Assembly (NCBI GenBank): GCA_904420065.1
Contig: CAJFTU010000036.1
Coordinates: forward strand, 1-38,738
Length of the DNA stretch: 38,738 nt
Origin: an uncultured Emergencia sp.
Lineage (GTDB): Bacteria; Bacillota; Clostridia; Peptostreptococcales; Anaerovoracaceae
Direction of reading: 5' to 3'
Shown here: positions 29,438-38,662 of the stretch, piece by piece
How the letters are laid out: each line of letters starts with the position of its first letter
Numbering within the stretch: the first letter of the stretch is position 1
The notes under the pieces: model-generated
Databases searched by the model: none
The model's input: the letters and a program-made list of their open reading frames with translations, nothing else
Told to the model about the DNA's origin: nothing
Made by a program: the position numbers and the translations under genes

Positions 29438-30274
29438 TTGGGTTACTTTGAAGCAATCATTTTGGGATTAGTACAGGGGCTGGCGGAGTTCCTGCCGATA
29501 AGCAGCTCGGGGCATCTGGCTCTTCTGCAGTATTTCTTTGAAGTCGAAAGCGATAAAGTATTGCTTTTTACTGTGCTTCTGCACGTTGGTACGTTGGTTT
29601 CTGTGTTCGTTATATACTGGAAGGATATCTGGGAACTGATCGTCGAGCTGGCGCTGACCATAAAAGATCTCTGTACGGGAAAAGGATTGCGTCTTGCGGA
29701 GAGGCCGGTCAGAAAATTGGGCGTCATGATCATCGTGGCCACCATTCCGACTGCGTTGATCGGACTGCTGTTTAACGACTTTTTCAACGGATTGTATCTG
29801 TCATTGGTTTCCATCGGCACAGGCTTTATCATCACCGGCTTCATCATGTTTCTTGCAGAGCGAATTGGAACGGCCAATAAGGGCATTGAGAAGATGAACT
29901 TTCGCAATGCCATATTTGTCGGTTTGCTTCAGGGAATCGCCATCTGCCCGGGGATATCCAGATCGGGATCAACTTTAGTCGGCGGTTTAGTTACCGGCTT
30001 GCGGAGAGATTTTGCGGTGAAATTCGCTTTTTTAATTTCCATACCGTCTATTCTCGGATCGGTAATTCTGGAGCTGCCGTCGGCCATCGAAGCGGGTATC
30101 GACCCGTCTTTCATCGGACCGATCGCCGTGGGCGTAGTGGTTTCGGCTATTTCCGGTTTTGTGGCTATAAAGACGATGATTAAAGTTGTGACCAACAAGA
30201 AATTGAGTTGTTTTTCTTATTATGTATGGATATTGGGACTGTTCACCATAGGCTACGGCATATTTTTCGCATGA
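29438..30274 (+). CDS. uppP: Undecaprenyl-diphosphatase
   Basis: A 278-residue polytopic membrane phosphatase that recycles undecaprenyl pyrophosphate, the lipid carrier for peptidoglycan and other wall polymers; members can confer bacitracin tolerance. Motifs: AEFLPISSSGHL (E17, H26) and PGISRSGSTL (171-180, R175), with about eight membrane segments. The start is TTG at 29438 with AGGGGG upstream. It probably shares a transcript with asd and ftsK. Confidence 0.95.
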   Translation: MGYFEAIILGLVQGLAEFLPISSSGHLALLQYFFEVESDKVLLFTVLLHVGTLVSVFVIYWKDIWELIVELALTIKDLCTGKGLRLAERPVRKLGVMIIVATIPTALIGLLFNDFFNGLYLSLVSIGTGFIITGFIMFLAERIGTANKGIEKMNFRNAIFVGLLQGIAICPGISRSGSTLVGGLVTGLRRDFAVKFAFLISIPSILGSVILELPSAIEAGIDPSFIGPIAVGVVVSAISGFVAIKTMIKVVTNKKLSCFSYYVWILGLFTIGYGIFFA

Positions 30275-30300
30275 TAAGCGTTTTTGAAAGGGTGTAGATT

Positions 30301-32793
30301 GTGGCGCAGAGCAAAAAAAGGACAAGTTCAAAGAAAAGATCCGGCAGCGCAAAGAACAGAACGGCCGCGAAAAAAGGGCGCGACAGAAGAAAAGCAGATC
30401 AAAGCGTAATCGACGAGATCTGGGGCGTCATATTCATCGCGGTAGGCATATTCCTTTTCGCTGCGGTTCAGTTTCACGCGGCGGGAGAACTGGGAAACAC
30501 CATCGGCGATATGCTCAGAGGAATTTTCGGTTTGATGGGACTGGTTGTGCCGTGGTATCTGATCGGATTTGGTATCCTGCTCTTTGCCGGGAAAACCGTC
30601 CACCTTACCGGCGGTTTTTGTACTCTTGTTTTTCTCATCCTGCTGATGCTGTGCCTGATCAATTCCGGAAGATTCATCGAAAACGATCATTTGGTCTACG
30701 AAGTCGGAAAGTTTTACCGCCAGGGCGTGGAGCTTAACGACGGAGGAGTTTTCGGAATGGTGCTGGGAACTCTGCTGATCAGAATTATAGGACGAGTGGG
30801 CCTGTATGTCTTTTCCGTAGTGGTAATTATCGTCTGCCTCCTTCTGGTTATCAACACGCCTGTATCCCGGGGCTGGGAGAAGCTGCGGAGCAGGAGAGAA
30901 GCGAGAAGAGCTGACAGAGAAGAACCCGAGGAAGAAGAAATTTTGGAAGAACCTAAAAAGGAAAAAAAGCGGCGTTCCCAGGAGCGGAAAGAAATCTCCA
31001 TTATCACGCCTTTTGAGGAAACCGAATCCCAGGGTTGGAAGACGGCCGGTTCGGAGAGAGAAAAGCGTCAGAAGAAGAGCAACGTGATAAAGTATATGCA
31101 GGACGATAGTTTATTTTCCGACGCCGGTTCGGCGGGATCGGGAGAAAAGGAATCTCTTGGTCTTGACGGAAAGACGGATTACGGCGGGGGTTACGGGTTG
31201 GACGGCGGTCCTAAGGAAAAACCGGCCTCACGAGAAGGGTTAGGGCTGGATGGAGTCATACAGACTCAGCCTCCGACCAGGCTTTCCAAGAAGGAGGCGG
31301 AGTCCATCACCCTGGACCCTGCGGAGATCGCTCTGGAAAAAGGTCCGAGTCACTATCAGAAACCGCCTGTGGATCTTCTCAATAAGCCGCAGGCGAAAAA
31401 CAGAGGGAATGTCAGCGTCGGACTGAAAATGAAGGCGGCAAAGTTGGAGGAAACACTGAAGAATTTCCATGTTGACGCCAGAGTCGTTCAGGTGACCCAG
31501 GGACCGGCTGTCACTCGCTACGAGATACAGCCCAGCGTAGGCGTAAAAGTCAACAGCATAGTCCGGCTTGCCGACGACATCGCGCTGAACCTGGAGGCAA
31601 AGAGCATACGTATAGAAGCGCCGATTCCGGGCAAAGCGGCCGTGGGCATCGAAGTAGAAAACGATAAGATCAATATGGTAACGCTGCGGGAGATCATCGA
31701 TTCCAAAGAATTTAAAGAAGCAAAGTCGAAGATCACCTTCGCGGTGGGAAAGGATATCGCGGGGAAAGCGATCGTAGCCGACTTAAAGGGAATGCCCCAT
31801 CTGCTCATTGCCGGTTCTACCGGTTCCGGAAAGAGCGTGTGTATAAACAGCATCATTGCCAGCATCCTCTACAAAGCCGATCCTGACGAAGTAAAGTTGG
31901 TACTGATCGATCCTAAGGTAGTGGAGTTGGGAAATTACAACGGTATTCCGCATCTTCTGATTCCGGTGGTAACAGAGCCGGCTAAAGCCGCGGCAGCACT
32001 GAACTGGGCGGTGGCAGAGATGACGGATCGGTACAAGAAGTTTGCGGAGAATCAGGTTCGCGATCTGGAAAGTTACAATGATGCCATGCGGATCTGCGGA
32101 CAAGCAGATCAGGTGATGCCGCAGATCGTGATTATCATCGACGAGCTGGCCGACCTGATGATGGCTGCGCCGTCCCAGGTAGAGGAGTCAATCTGCCGGC
32201 TGGCACAGATGGCCAGAGCTGCCGGGATGCATTTAATTGTGGCTACTCAGAGACCTTCTGTAGATATTATTACCGGTGTGATTAAGGCTAACATTCCGTC
32301 CAGGATCGCTTTTGCCGTCTCTTCCCAGTTTGATTCGCGCACCATATTAGATATGTCCGGTGCGGAAAAGCTGGTGGGGAAGGGAGACATGCTGTTCAAT
32401 CCTCTCGGAATGGGCAAGCCTGTCCGTGTACAGGGAACCTTTATCTCTGACGGAGAAGTACATAAGATAATCGAATTTGTAAAATCCCAGGTAGCGGAGG
32501 TCGAATATGCAGATGCCGTCATGGATACGATAGAAAAAGGGAATCTGACCGGCAGTCACGACGATGACGGCGACGAACTGCTTCCTGAAGCTATACAGTG
32601 CGTTGTCAGCGCAGGACAGGCCTCGGTTTCCATGTTGCAGAGAAGATTTCGCATCGGTTATAATCGAGCTGCTCGGATTGTGGACATGATGGAGGCGCGC
32701 GGCATTGTAGGACCTCAGGATGGAAGCCGTCCGAGACAGGTTCTGATAACCGAAGAAGAGCTGGAAGGAATGAAAGGTGAAGTAGAAGAATAG
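30301..32793 (+). CDS. ftsK: DNA translocase FtsK/SpoIIIE
   Basis: An 830-residue membrane-anchored motor that pumps chromosomal DNA through the division or sporulation septum. A basic N-terminus (MAQSKKRTSSKKRSGSAKN) is followed by four membrane helices (to about residue 195), a charged variable linker (200-370), the translocase alpha/beta core with Walker A GSTGSGKS (505-512) and Walker B IIIDELADL (D614, E615), and the DNA-reading gamma winged helix (about 735-800, AGQASVSMLQRRFRIGYNRA). The start is GTG at 30301 with AAAGGGTG upstream. In a spore former it may do the SpoIIIE job of forespore DNA transfer. rimO starts on the next base after the stop. Confidence 0.95.
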   Translation: MAQSKKRTSSKKRSGSAKNRTAAKKGRDRRKADQSVIDEIWGVIFIAVGIFLFAAVQFHAAGELGNTIGDMLRGIFGLMGLVVPWYLIGFGILLFAGKTVHLTGGFCTLVFLILLMLCLINSGRFIENDHLVYEVGKFYRQGVELNDGGVFGMVLGTLLIRIIGRVGLYVFSVVVIIVCLLLVINTPVSRGWEKLRSRREARRADREEPEEEEILEEPKKEKKRRSQERKEISIITPFEETESQGWKTAGSEREKRQKKSNVIKYMQDDSLFSDAGSAGSGEKESLGLDGKTDYGGGYGLDGGPKEKPASREGLGLDGVIQTQPPTRLSKKEAESITLDPAEIALEKGPSHYQKPPVDLLNKPQAKNRGNVSVGLKMKAAKLEETLKNFHVDARVVQVTQGPAVTRYEIQPSVGVKVNSIVRLADDIALNLEAKSIRIEAPIPGKAAVGIEVENDKINMVTLREIIDSKEFKEAKSKITFAVGKDIAGKAIVADLKGMPHLLIAGSTGSGKSVCINSIIASILYKADPDEVKLVLIDPKVVELGNYNGIPHLLIPVVTEPAKAAAALNWAVAEMTDRYKKFAENQVRDLESYNDAMRICGQADQVMPQIVIIIDELADLMMAAPSQVEESICRLAQMARAAGMHLIVATQRPSVDIITGVIKANIPSRIAFAVSSQFDSRTILDMSGAEKLVGKGDMLFNPLGMGKPVRVQGTFISDGEVHKIIEFVKSQVAEVEYADAVMDTIEKGNLTGSHDDDGDELLPEAIQCVVSAGQASVSMLQRRFRIGYNRAARIVDMMEARGIVGPQDGSRPRQVLITEEELEGMKGEVEE

Positions 32794-34101
32794 ATGAAAG
32801 TGTATTTTGAAACTCTTGGATGCCCGAAAAACGTTTACGATACGCAGACAGCCCAGGGAATATTGGAAGATAATCATTTCGAAATTGTCCGGTCGCCCGA
32901 AGCTGCCGAGGTGATAGTGGTCAATACCTGTGGGTTTATCAACGATGCAAAGAAGGAGTCCATAGACAGGATTTTCGAGATGGCCGCGTATAAAGAAGAA
33001 GGGAAAAAGCTGGTGGTTTCCGGCTGCCTTTCTCAGCGTTACGGAGACGAACTCTTTGAAGAAATGCCGGAAGTGGATTTGTTTGTGGGCGTAAACGAAT
33101 ATGAAAAGCTGCCGGAACTTCTGCGACAGCTGGATCAGCGGCGCACCATCAGAAGTCGATGCGCGGAAAAGGTGCTGGAGCGGACAGCGAGAAAGCTGGA
33201 TGAGAATACCTATTCGGCTACGCTTAAAATCGCCGAAGGCTGCAATAACGTTTGCGCTTATTGCGTAATCCCGCAGATCAGAGGAGGATACAGGAGCAAG
33301 CGCGAAGAGGACATTCTGAAGGAGGCGGAAGAGCTGTCTGCTGCCGGATGCAGAGAGTTGATTCTCATCGCCCAGGATGTGACCTATTACGGGATGGACC
33401 TGTACGGTGAACTGCGTCTTCCTCAGCTGCTGCGCAAACTTTGCCGGATAAGCGGAATTCGTTGGATTCGGCTGATGTACTGTTATGAGGACAGGATTAC
33501 CGACGAATTGATAAAAACCATCGCCGAAGAAGAGAAGATATGCAATTATTTGGATATCCCTCTTCAGCACGCCAGCGATCGGGTGCTCCGCGCGATGAAT
33601 CGGAGATCTACGTCTGCGTCTATACATCAGACCCTGGAGAAACTGCGGGAGGCCGTCCCGGATATTCACATAAGGACAACGCTGATCGTAGGATTTCCAG
33701 GAGAAACAGAGGACGATTACGAGCAGCTCTGTCATCTGGTGGAGACGGAGCAATTTGCGCGCTTGGGCGTGTTCACCTATTCCCAGGAGGAGAATACGCC
33801 GGCCGGTGAAATGGAAGGGCAGATCGACGAGGAAATCAAAGAGCAGCGGCTCGACGGCATCATGCGCAGGCAGATGGAGATCTCCCTGAATCAAAATCAG
33901 GAAAAGATCGGAAAAGTATTTCAGGTTATGGTCGATGAGATCGACCAGGACGGCAGCTTTATCGGGCGAACCCGGTACGATGCGCCGGAGATCGACAATG
34001 CCGTAATCTTCACCTCGGATAAAAAGCACGAGCCGGGAGATCTGGCAGAGGTTTTGATCGAGGACGCCTTCGATTACGATATCGTCGGCAGAGAAATATA
34101 G
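32794..34101 (+). CDS. rimO: Ribosomal protein S12 methylthiotransferase
   Basis: A 435-residue radical-SAM enzyme that methylthiolates a conserved aspartate of ribosomal protein S12. The N-terminal domain carries the second 4Fe-4S cluster (C10 in ETLGCPKN, C46 in NTCGFI, C78 in SGCLSQ); the radical-SAM cluster is C150-x3-C154-x2-C157 in GCNNVCAYC; a TRAM domain ends the protein. ETLGCPKN separates RimO from MiaB. It abuts ftsK with no gap, and GGTGAAGTAGAAG inside ftsK is a poor ribosome binding site, so it probably depends on coupling. Confidence 0.94.
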   Translation: MKVYFETLGCPKNVYDTQTAQGILEDNHFEIVRSPEAAEVIVVNTCGFINDAKKESIDRIFEMAAYKEEGKKLVVSGCLSQRYGDELFEEMPEVDLFVGVNEYEKLPELLRQLDQRRTIRSRCAEKVLERTARKLDENTYSATLKIAEGCNNVCAYCVIPQIRGGYRSKREEDILKEAEELSAAGCRELILIAQDVTYYGMDLYGELRLPQLLRKLCRISGIRWIRLMYCYEDRITDELIKTIAEEEKICNYLDIPLQHASDRVLRAMNRRSTSASIHQTLEKLREAVPDIHIRTTLIVGFPGETEDDYEQLCHLVETEQFARLGVFTYSQEENTPAGEMEGQIDEEIKEQRLDGIMRRQMEISLNQNQEKIGKVFQVMVDEIDQDGSFIGRTRYDAPEIDNAVIFTSDKKHEPGDLAEVLIEDAFDYDIVGREI

Positions 34102-34119
34102 AATTTATTAATGCAGGCG

Positions 34120-34155
34120 AAAGCCTTCCGAAAAGCGCAGTTTCGGAAGGCTTTT
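34120..34155 (+). terminator. Terminator after rimO
   Basis: AAAGCCTTCCGAAA (34120-34133) pairs perfectly with TTTCGGAAGGCTTT (34141-34154) around a 7-base loop, ending in TTTT. Confidence 0.93.
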
Positions 34156-34196
34156 CCTATGTTTTCTTTTGAATGGGAAATAACTTGCTGAGAATA

Positions 34197-34225
34197 TTGA
34201 CAAAAGGAAAGATATATAGTATATT
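34197..34225 (+). promoter_or_regulatory. Near-consensus sigma-A promoter for the amino acid ABC importer
   Basis: -35 TTGACA (34197-34202, consensus), a 17-base spacer and -10 TATATT (34220-34225), 65 bases before the solute-binding protein gene. Confidence 0.82.
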
Positions 34226-34290
34226 TATTACACTGATACTTTAATTTAATGAAGCAAGAAAGCAAAACGGTGTTTTAGGAGGATTTACTA

Positions 34291-35100
34291 ATGAAAAAGA
34301 AATTATTCTGTCTTACGCTGTCTGTCCTGATGGCTTTTGGACTGTTTGCGCTGACCGGCTGCGGAAACGCAGAAGAAGAAAGCGAAGGGGAAACTTTGGT
34401 AGTCGGCCTTGATGATGCCTTTGCGCCTATGGGATTTCGGGATGAGTCCGGAGATCTGGTAGGCTTTGATATCGACCTCGCCAACAAGGTAGGGGAAGAA
34501 TTGGGTATGAAAGTAGAATTTAAACCGATCGACTGGAACGCAAAAGAAATGGAGCTGAAGTCCGGCACCATAGACTGCGTGTGGAACGGCATGTCCATTA
34601 CGCCGGAGCGTCTGGAGGCGATGTCCCTGTCGGACAAGTATTTGAACAACAAGATTGTATTGATGACGTTGGCGGATTCTGATCTCGATGTGACCGGAGC
34701 GGATCAGTTGGCCGATCTGAAGATCGGAACGCAGGTGGATTCATCTGCTCTGAAAATGCTTCAGGAAAACGAGGCTTACGATTCCTTCAAGGAGAACATT
34801 ACCGAGTACGATACTTACGATACGGCAATCATGGATCTTAAGGCCGGCAGAATCGATGTTATTGCGGTGGATCAGGTTCTGGGCGAGTATACCAATAAAA
34901 ACCTGGGCGGAGAGATGAAAGAGTGTTCATATGATCTGGGCGACGACTACTACGTCATCGGTTTTGCAAAGGACAATACGGAGCTCCGCGATAAGGTCAA
35001 CGAGGCTCTGAAAAAACTGGTGGAAGACGGATCGGCGGCGGAAATCAGCGAAAAGTGGTTTGGAAAGGATATCGTCGTGTTCGAACCTTTGGAAGGCTGA
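34291..35100 (+). CDS. Polar amino acid ABC transporter, substrate-binding lipoprotein
   Basis: A 269-residue secreted lipoprotein (lipobox LTGC, lipid cysteine C24) of the type-II periplasmic-binding family 3. LVVGLDDAFAPMGFRDESGD starts domain 1; VGFDIDLANKVGEELG and DWNAKEMELKSGTIDCVWNG are the ligand-binding signature; YDLGDDYYVIGFAKDN is near the end. It captures an amino acid and delivers it to the permease encoded next. Exact specificity (cystine, glutamine, histidine, other) cannot be read. A strong AGGAGG precedes the ATG. Confidence 0.92.
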   Translation: MKKKLFCLTLSVLMAFGLFALTGCGNAEEESEGETLVVGLDDAFAPMGFRDESGDLVGFDIDLANKVGEELGMKVEFKPIDWNAKEMELKSGTIDCVWNGMSITPERLEAMSLSDKYLNNKIVLMTLADSDLDVTGADQLADLKIGTQVDSSALKMLQENEAYDSFKENITEYDTYDTAIMDLKAGRIDVIAVDQVLGEYTNKNLGGEMKECSYDLGDDYYVIGFAKDNTELRDKVNEALKKLVEDGSAAEISEKWFGKDIVVFEPLEG

Positions 35101-35126
35101 TCTTCAGCATAGATTTTTTTCCTGCA

Positions 35127-35154
35127 AAGTCTGGGCGGAGTTCTGTCCAGACTT
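35127..35154 (+). promoter_or_regulatory. Intercistronic hairpin between binding protein and permease genes
   Basis: AAGTCTGG (35127-35134) pairs perfectly with CCAGACTT (35147-35154) across a 12-base loop, followed by a weak T-rich tract. It lies in the 138-base gap after the binding-protein gene. Such hairpins commonly stabilise the upstream mRNA or reduce read-through so that the binding protein outnumbers the permease; this role is inferred. Confidence 0.5.
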
Positions 35155-35238
35155 GTACTTTCTCTTGAAGAAAGGGATGTCATAGTTCCGCCGGCATCTG
35201 GTGAACCGGCTTAATCACAGAAAGAGAGGAGCTTTAAA

Positions 35239-35901
35239 ATGAGCGAATATTTTTCGAGTTTTTTGCCTTTTATGCTCGAGGGAACCTGGAGGACGCTAGA
35301 AGTATTTGTACTGACTCTGCTGATTTCACTTCCTCTCGGCCTTCCCTTTGCGCTGGGAGCGCTCAGTAAAATAAAGCCGCTGAGCTTTATCTGTAAGGTA
35401 TACGTGTGGATATTCAGAGGAACGCCGCTTATGCTGCAGCTGTTCTTTTTCTATTTCTTTTTCCCAATTGTTTTGCATATTGAGCTGGCGCTGTTTCCTA
35501 CGGTTATCATCACCTTTGTCTTCAATTACAGCGCTTATTTTGCCGAGATATACAGAGGAGGGATCAACAGCATCGATCGCGGACAGTATGAAGCGGCCCA
35601 TGCTCTGGGCGTGCCCAAATCTCTGACGATGAAGGATATCATACTGCCTCAGGCGATGAAAAACGTCCTTCCACCTGTGGTGAACGAAGCGATTACCCTC
35701 GTAAAGGATACGGCTCTTGCCTCGAGCCTGGGCTTTATCGAGCTGATGAAGGCCACAAACAGCGCGGTGAACAGGACGTCCGATATTTCCATTTTCTTCT
35801 GGGCGGCCCTGATCTACCTGATTATGACCTTTGTTCTGACCGTTCTTGCCGGACGGCTGGAGAAATACTTTGCCAGATATGATGCTAAGGAGGAATGGTG
35901 A
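35239..35901 (+). CDS. Polar amino acid ABC transporter, permease
   Basis: A 220-residue inner-membrane permease of the HisMQ type. [20 protein letters not shown] and [14 protein letters not shown] open the protein; the ATPase-docking EAA loop is [24 protein letters not shown]. About five membrane segments. A single permease gene implies a homodimer. AGAGAGGAG precedes the ATG. It overlaps the ATPase start by one base (TGATG). Confidence 0.93.
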   Translation: MSEYFSSFLPFMLEGTWRTLEVFVLTLLISLPLGLPFALGALSKIKPLSFICKVYVWIFRGTPLMLQLFFFYFFFPIVLHIELALFPTVIITFVFNYSAYFAEIYRGGINSIDRGQYEAAHALGVPKSLTMKDIILPQAMKNVLPPVVNEAITLVKDTALASSLGFIELMKATNSAVNRTSDISIFFWAALIYLIMTFVLTVLAGRLEKYFARYDAKEEW

Positions 35902-36599
35902 TGGATAGAGAAATTGTACTGGAAATGAAGGATATCGTGAAGATGTACGGGAATCTTTGCGCTGTAGATCATGTGAATTTTTCTATGCGGAAAGGGGAGA
36001 TCGTTGCGGTCATCGGTCCGTCAGGCTCCGGAAAGAGCACGCTGCTTAGGTGCATCAACGGTTTGAATAAGGTCACTTCCGGAGAAATCATCCTCAGTGG
36101 CGAAACGGGCATGGTATTCCAGCACTTTAATCTGTTTCCTCATATGACGTGCATAGACAATATCACCTATGCTCCGATTAAAGTCAAGAAGATTGACAGA
36201 GAAGAAGCGAGGAAAAAAGCCGAAGAGCTGTTGAAGATGGTCGGTCTCGAAACCAAGGCGGACGTGTACCCGGCCCATCTTTCCGGCGGACAGAAACAGA
36301 GGGTGGCCATAGCCAGGGCCCTGGCCATGGATCCTGAGCTGATGCTCTTCGACGAGCCTACGTCGGCGCTGGATCCTGAGATCACCGGAGAGGTGCTCAA
36401 CGTTATGAAAAAGCTGGCCGAAAATCATACGACGATGATCGTCGTAACACACGAAATGGGGTTTGCAAAGGAGGTCGCTGATCGGGTTCTGTTCATGGAT
36501 CAGGGAATCGTAGTGGAAGAGGGGGCGCCGGAGGAAATTTTTGAAAACCCTCGCAGTGAAAGGCTGAAAGCGTTTCTGCGTTCCATGCTTCGCGCGTAA
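35901..36599 (+). CDS. Polar amino acid ABC transporter, ATPase with a shortened N-terminal lobe
   Basis: A 232-residue ABC ATPase that powers the importer. Walker [11 protein letters not shown]-loop [13 protein letters not shown], signature [16 protein letters not shown], Walker [13 protein letters not shown] and the switch histidine VTHEMGFA are intact. Between Walker A and the Q-loop the protein reads [15 protein letters not shown]. Compared with my recollection of GlnQ, about 15 residues are missing there (the segment that normally runs VDG... to LR..VG). I chose the ATG at 35901 (AAGGAGG 7 bases before) over an in-frame ATG two codons earlier. Last gene of the operon. Confidence 0.92.
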   Translation: MDREIVLEMKDIVKMYGNLCAVDHVNFSMRKGEIVAVIGPSGSGKSTLLRCINGLNKVTSGEIILSGETGMVFQHFNLFPHMTCIDNITYAPIKVKKIDREEARKKAEELLKMVGLETKADVYPAHLSGGQKQRVAIARALAMDPELMLFDEPTSALDPEITGEVLNVMKKLAENHTTMIVVTHEMGFAKEVADRVLFMDQGIVVEEGAPEEIFENPRSERLKAFLRSMLRA

Positions 36600-36655
36600 T
36601 AACCTTCTGAAGACTCTCGCAAAACCACCGTTAAACGCTGAAAATAAACATAAAA

Positions 36656-36688
36656 CTGCCGGCAGGAATCTGCCGGCAGAAATTTTTT
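36656..36688 (+). terminator. Terminator after the amino acid ABC operon
   Basis: CTGCCGGCAG appears twice (36656-36665 and 36670-36679). Because the sequence is its own reverse complement, the two copies form a 10-base stem with a GAAT loop, followed by AAATTTTTT. It may also serve the opposing gene that ends at 36774. Confidence 0.88.
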
Positions 36689-36773
36689 GAACCGCTTATT
36701 TTTATCGTATCTTTTCATGCGGTCTTTTTTTCATGCGTCTTTATGTATATGCTTCTTTTTATTTAACAGATGA

Positions 36774-38348
36774 TTACGACTCGTAAGCCATATCGTTCAT
36801 CAGTGTAGTACCGTCAGACTGTACAGCAAGACCGGTAATACCGTTGTGAACGGCTGTAAATGTGTTATCATAGTACAGCGGAATGATATTCAGATTTTCG
36901 AACATATACATCTGTACATCTTTTACTCGCTCTACACGCTTCTGCGGATCAGGCTCGCTGGCGCATGCTTCTACCAGTTCACGATACTCGTCGTCGTTAC
37001 CCGGAGCGTTCTTGTCGTAGTAGCAGATGTTCATGATCAGAAGAGGTTCTGCCCAGCCCAGTCCTGCAATACCAACGTCGTAATCGTCGCTGTTTACACG
37101 TTCGTGGATGTAGTTCCAGTCCAGAGTCTCGATCTGCATATCGAAACCGACTGCTCTCATCTGTTCTACCATCGTTTCAGGAACTACAGTCGAAGTGTTG
37201 AATCCCAAGAAGGTAAAAGTAAGCGTTTCGCCGTTCTTTTCGCGGATGCCGTCTCCGTCAGAGTCAACCCAGCCTGCTTCTTCAAGGATCTCGTTGGCTT
37301 TGTCCGGATCGTATCCGTAGTTTTCCTGGAAGTAATCTTTAGCTTCCTGTGAGAAGCTCTGCATAGTATCGATGATGATGGAGTATGCAGGGGTGATTGA
37401 ACCTTCCGCTGCTTCTGCCAAAGCGTCTCTGTCGATTGCCAGACAGAAGGCCTCGCGTACCGCCTTGTCCTCGAAGACAGAGTCGTTGGTGTTTACTTCA
37501 ACATAGTTGACGGTAGGATAGGACGTGTTTACCAGCTCTACATTTTCATCGTCCTGCAGTTCCAGCATCTGGTCTGACGTGCAGGATAAGATGAGTCCGG
37601 CGTCGCCGTTCTTAACTTCTTCTGTTTCCGTAAAGTCTTCTACGTTAAATCTGCACTTGATGGTTTCGAAGTTCCAAGCGCCCTGGTTTTCAACGAGAGG
37701 GTTGAAGCACTTGTAGTCGTCGTGTCTTACCAGGTTTACTTCGGAGCCGGAAACGTATCCATTTTCTTCGGCCAAGTAATAAGGACCGTAAGGATGGGAT
37801 TCCCACATCAGTTCGTCGTTGGACATGGAATCCAGTTCATCTTTGTCGATGAGGCAGATGAAATCTGCTGTGAAATAGTATTCCATGTCAGAGGAGAAGG
37901 AGCTCAGGTTCAGCGTGATCTGACGATCGTTGACTTCGATGGATTCGATGTTGTCGTATCCGTCTTTATACGGGCTGACCTCCAGGCCGTGTTCGATAGA
38001 TGCTTTGACATCTTCCGGCTCTACTGTTTCACCGGTGGAGTAAACCAGTCCCTCCGGTACGTTGAAGGTTACCTGCTTGCCGTCTTCGCTGACTGTCCAG
38101 TCGGTGCAGACATTATCTACTACTTTTTGCTCGTCAGGATCGTATTCGAACAGGGTTGCTGATACCAAGCTCTGTCCGCCGGAGCTGCTGTCCAGCTGGA
38201 AGGTATCGATGCCGTACCATTCACTGTCCATTATGGTCAGCGCGGTCGAATCGGAGTTGCCGCTGTTGCTGTCCCCCCCACCGCATCCGGTGAAGCATCC
38301 GGCGATCAACATAGCTGAGAGCAGGGTTACGAATAATTTTTTCTTCAC
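36774..38348 (-). CDS. Peptide-type ABC transporter, substrate-binding lipoprotein (SBP family 5)
   Basis: A 524-residue secreted lipoprotein of the DppA/OppA class. The signal has two possible lipid cysteines, C18 (LIAGC) and C22 (FTGC), followed by a Gly/Ser/Asp-rich linker. DWTVSEDGKQVTFNVPEGL, AVREAFCLAIDRDALAEAA and YDPDKANEILEEAGWVDSDG are family-5 landmarks. It binds peptides or another solute for uptake. The start is GTG at 38348 with AAGGAGG upstream. It stands alone here: no matching permease or ATPase genes are in the window, so its partners are elsewhere. Confidence 0.92.
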   Translation of the reverse strand: MKKKLFVTLLSAMLIAGCFTGCGGGDSNSGNSDSTALTIMDSEWYGIDTFQLDSSSGGQSLVSATLFEYDPDEQKVVDNVCTDWTVSEDGKQVTFNVPEGLVYSTGETVEPEDVKASIEHGLEVSPYKDGYDNIESIEVNDRQITLNLSSFSSDMEYYFTADFICLIDKDELDSMSNDELMWESHPYGPYYLAEENGYVSGSEVNLVRHDDYKCFNPLVENQGAWNFETIKCRFNVEDFTETEEVKNGDAGLILSCTSDQMLELQDDENVELVNTSYPTVNYVEVNTNDSVFEDKAVREAFCLAIDRDALAEAAEGSITPAYSIIIDTMQSFSQEAKDYFQENYGYDPDKANEILEEAGWVDSDGDGIREKNGETLTFTFLGFNTSTVVPETMVEQMRAVGFDMQIETLDWNYIHERVNSDDYDVGIAGLGWAEPLLIMNICYYDKNAPGNDDEYRELVEACASEPDPQKRVERVKDVQMYMFENLNIIPLYYDNTFTAVHNGITGLAVQSDGTTLMNDMAYES

Positions 38349-38662
38349 TTTTTTCGCCTCCTTGGTTGTCGTTCTTTTGACTTGCTAAAAAAGTTTATAC
38401 ATAAAGGTCACCATCACTATACGCAAATTTTGTGCCATTCGGAAAATTAAGAATTTTCAATGCCTTTTATGCTTTAAAGATTTGAAATTCAAGATGAAAT
38501 GAGATTAAATGGGAATACAACTTATTATATATACGCCATACGTCTGTACGGCGTGCATGTCGGCGTATGTTGATACATATTAAGGAAGAGAGACGAACGA
38601 TTTACCGCGGAATTTGTCAAAACTGACGGACAGCAGCGGCAGAGAGCTGACCTGTTGGTTTG
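38349..38662. other. Gene-free stretch between the peptide-binding protein and the right-hand IS
   Basis: These 314 bases carry the upstream region of the minus-strand binding protein gene (ribosome binding site at about 38358-38365; AT-rich to about 38530; no promoter I would commit to), then a cluster of short inverted repeats at 38531-38580, then sequence up to the transposase stop. The IS boundary must fall in the right part, but I could not place it. Confidence 0.5.
38531..38579. repeat. Cluster of short inverted repeats next to the right-hand IS
   Basis: ATACGCC (38531-38537) and GGCGTAT (38562-38568) are inverted. Inside, CGCCATAC (38534-38541) pairs with GTACGGCG (38546-38553) with one mismatch. 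TATGT and ACATA form another stem next to it, around TGAT. There is no T tract, so it is not an obvious terminator; it may belong to the IS end or be a protein-binding region. Confidence 0.4.

Noticed and set aside
32347-34029. A 560-codon open frame on the minus strand, antisense to ftsK/rimO
   Set aside because: Same reasoning: it mirrors two clearly real genes, has no ribosome binding site and shows no family motif.
34291-36599. Naming the ABC importer as glutamine- or cystine-specific
   Set aside because: The binding-protein motifs are common to the whole polar amino acid family and no diagnostic residue can be judged by eye.
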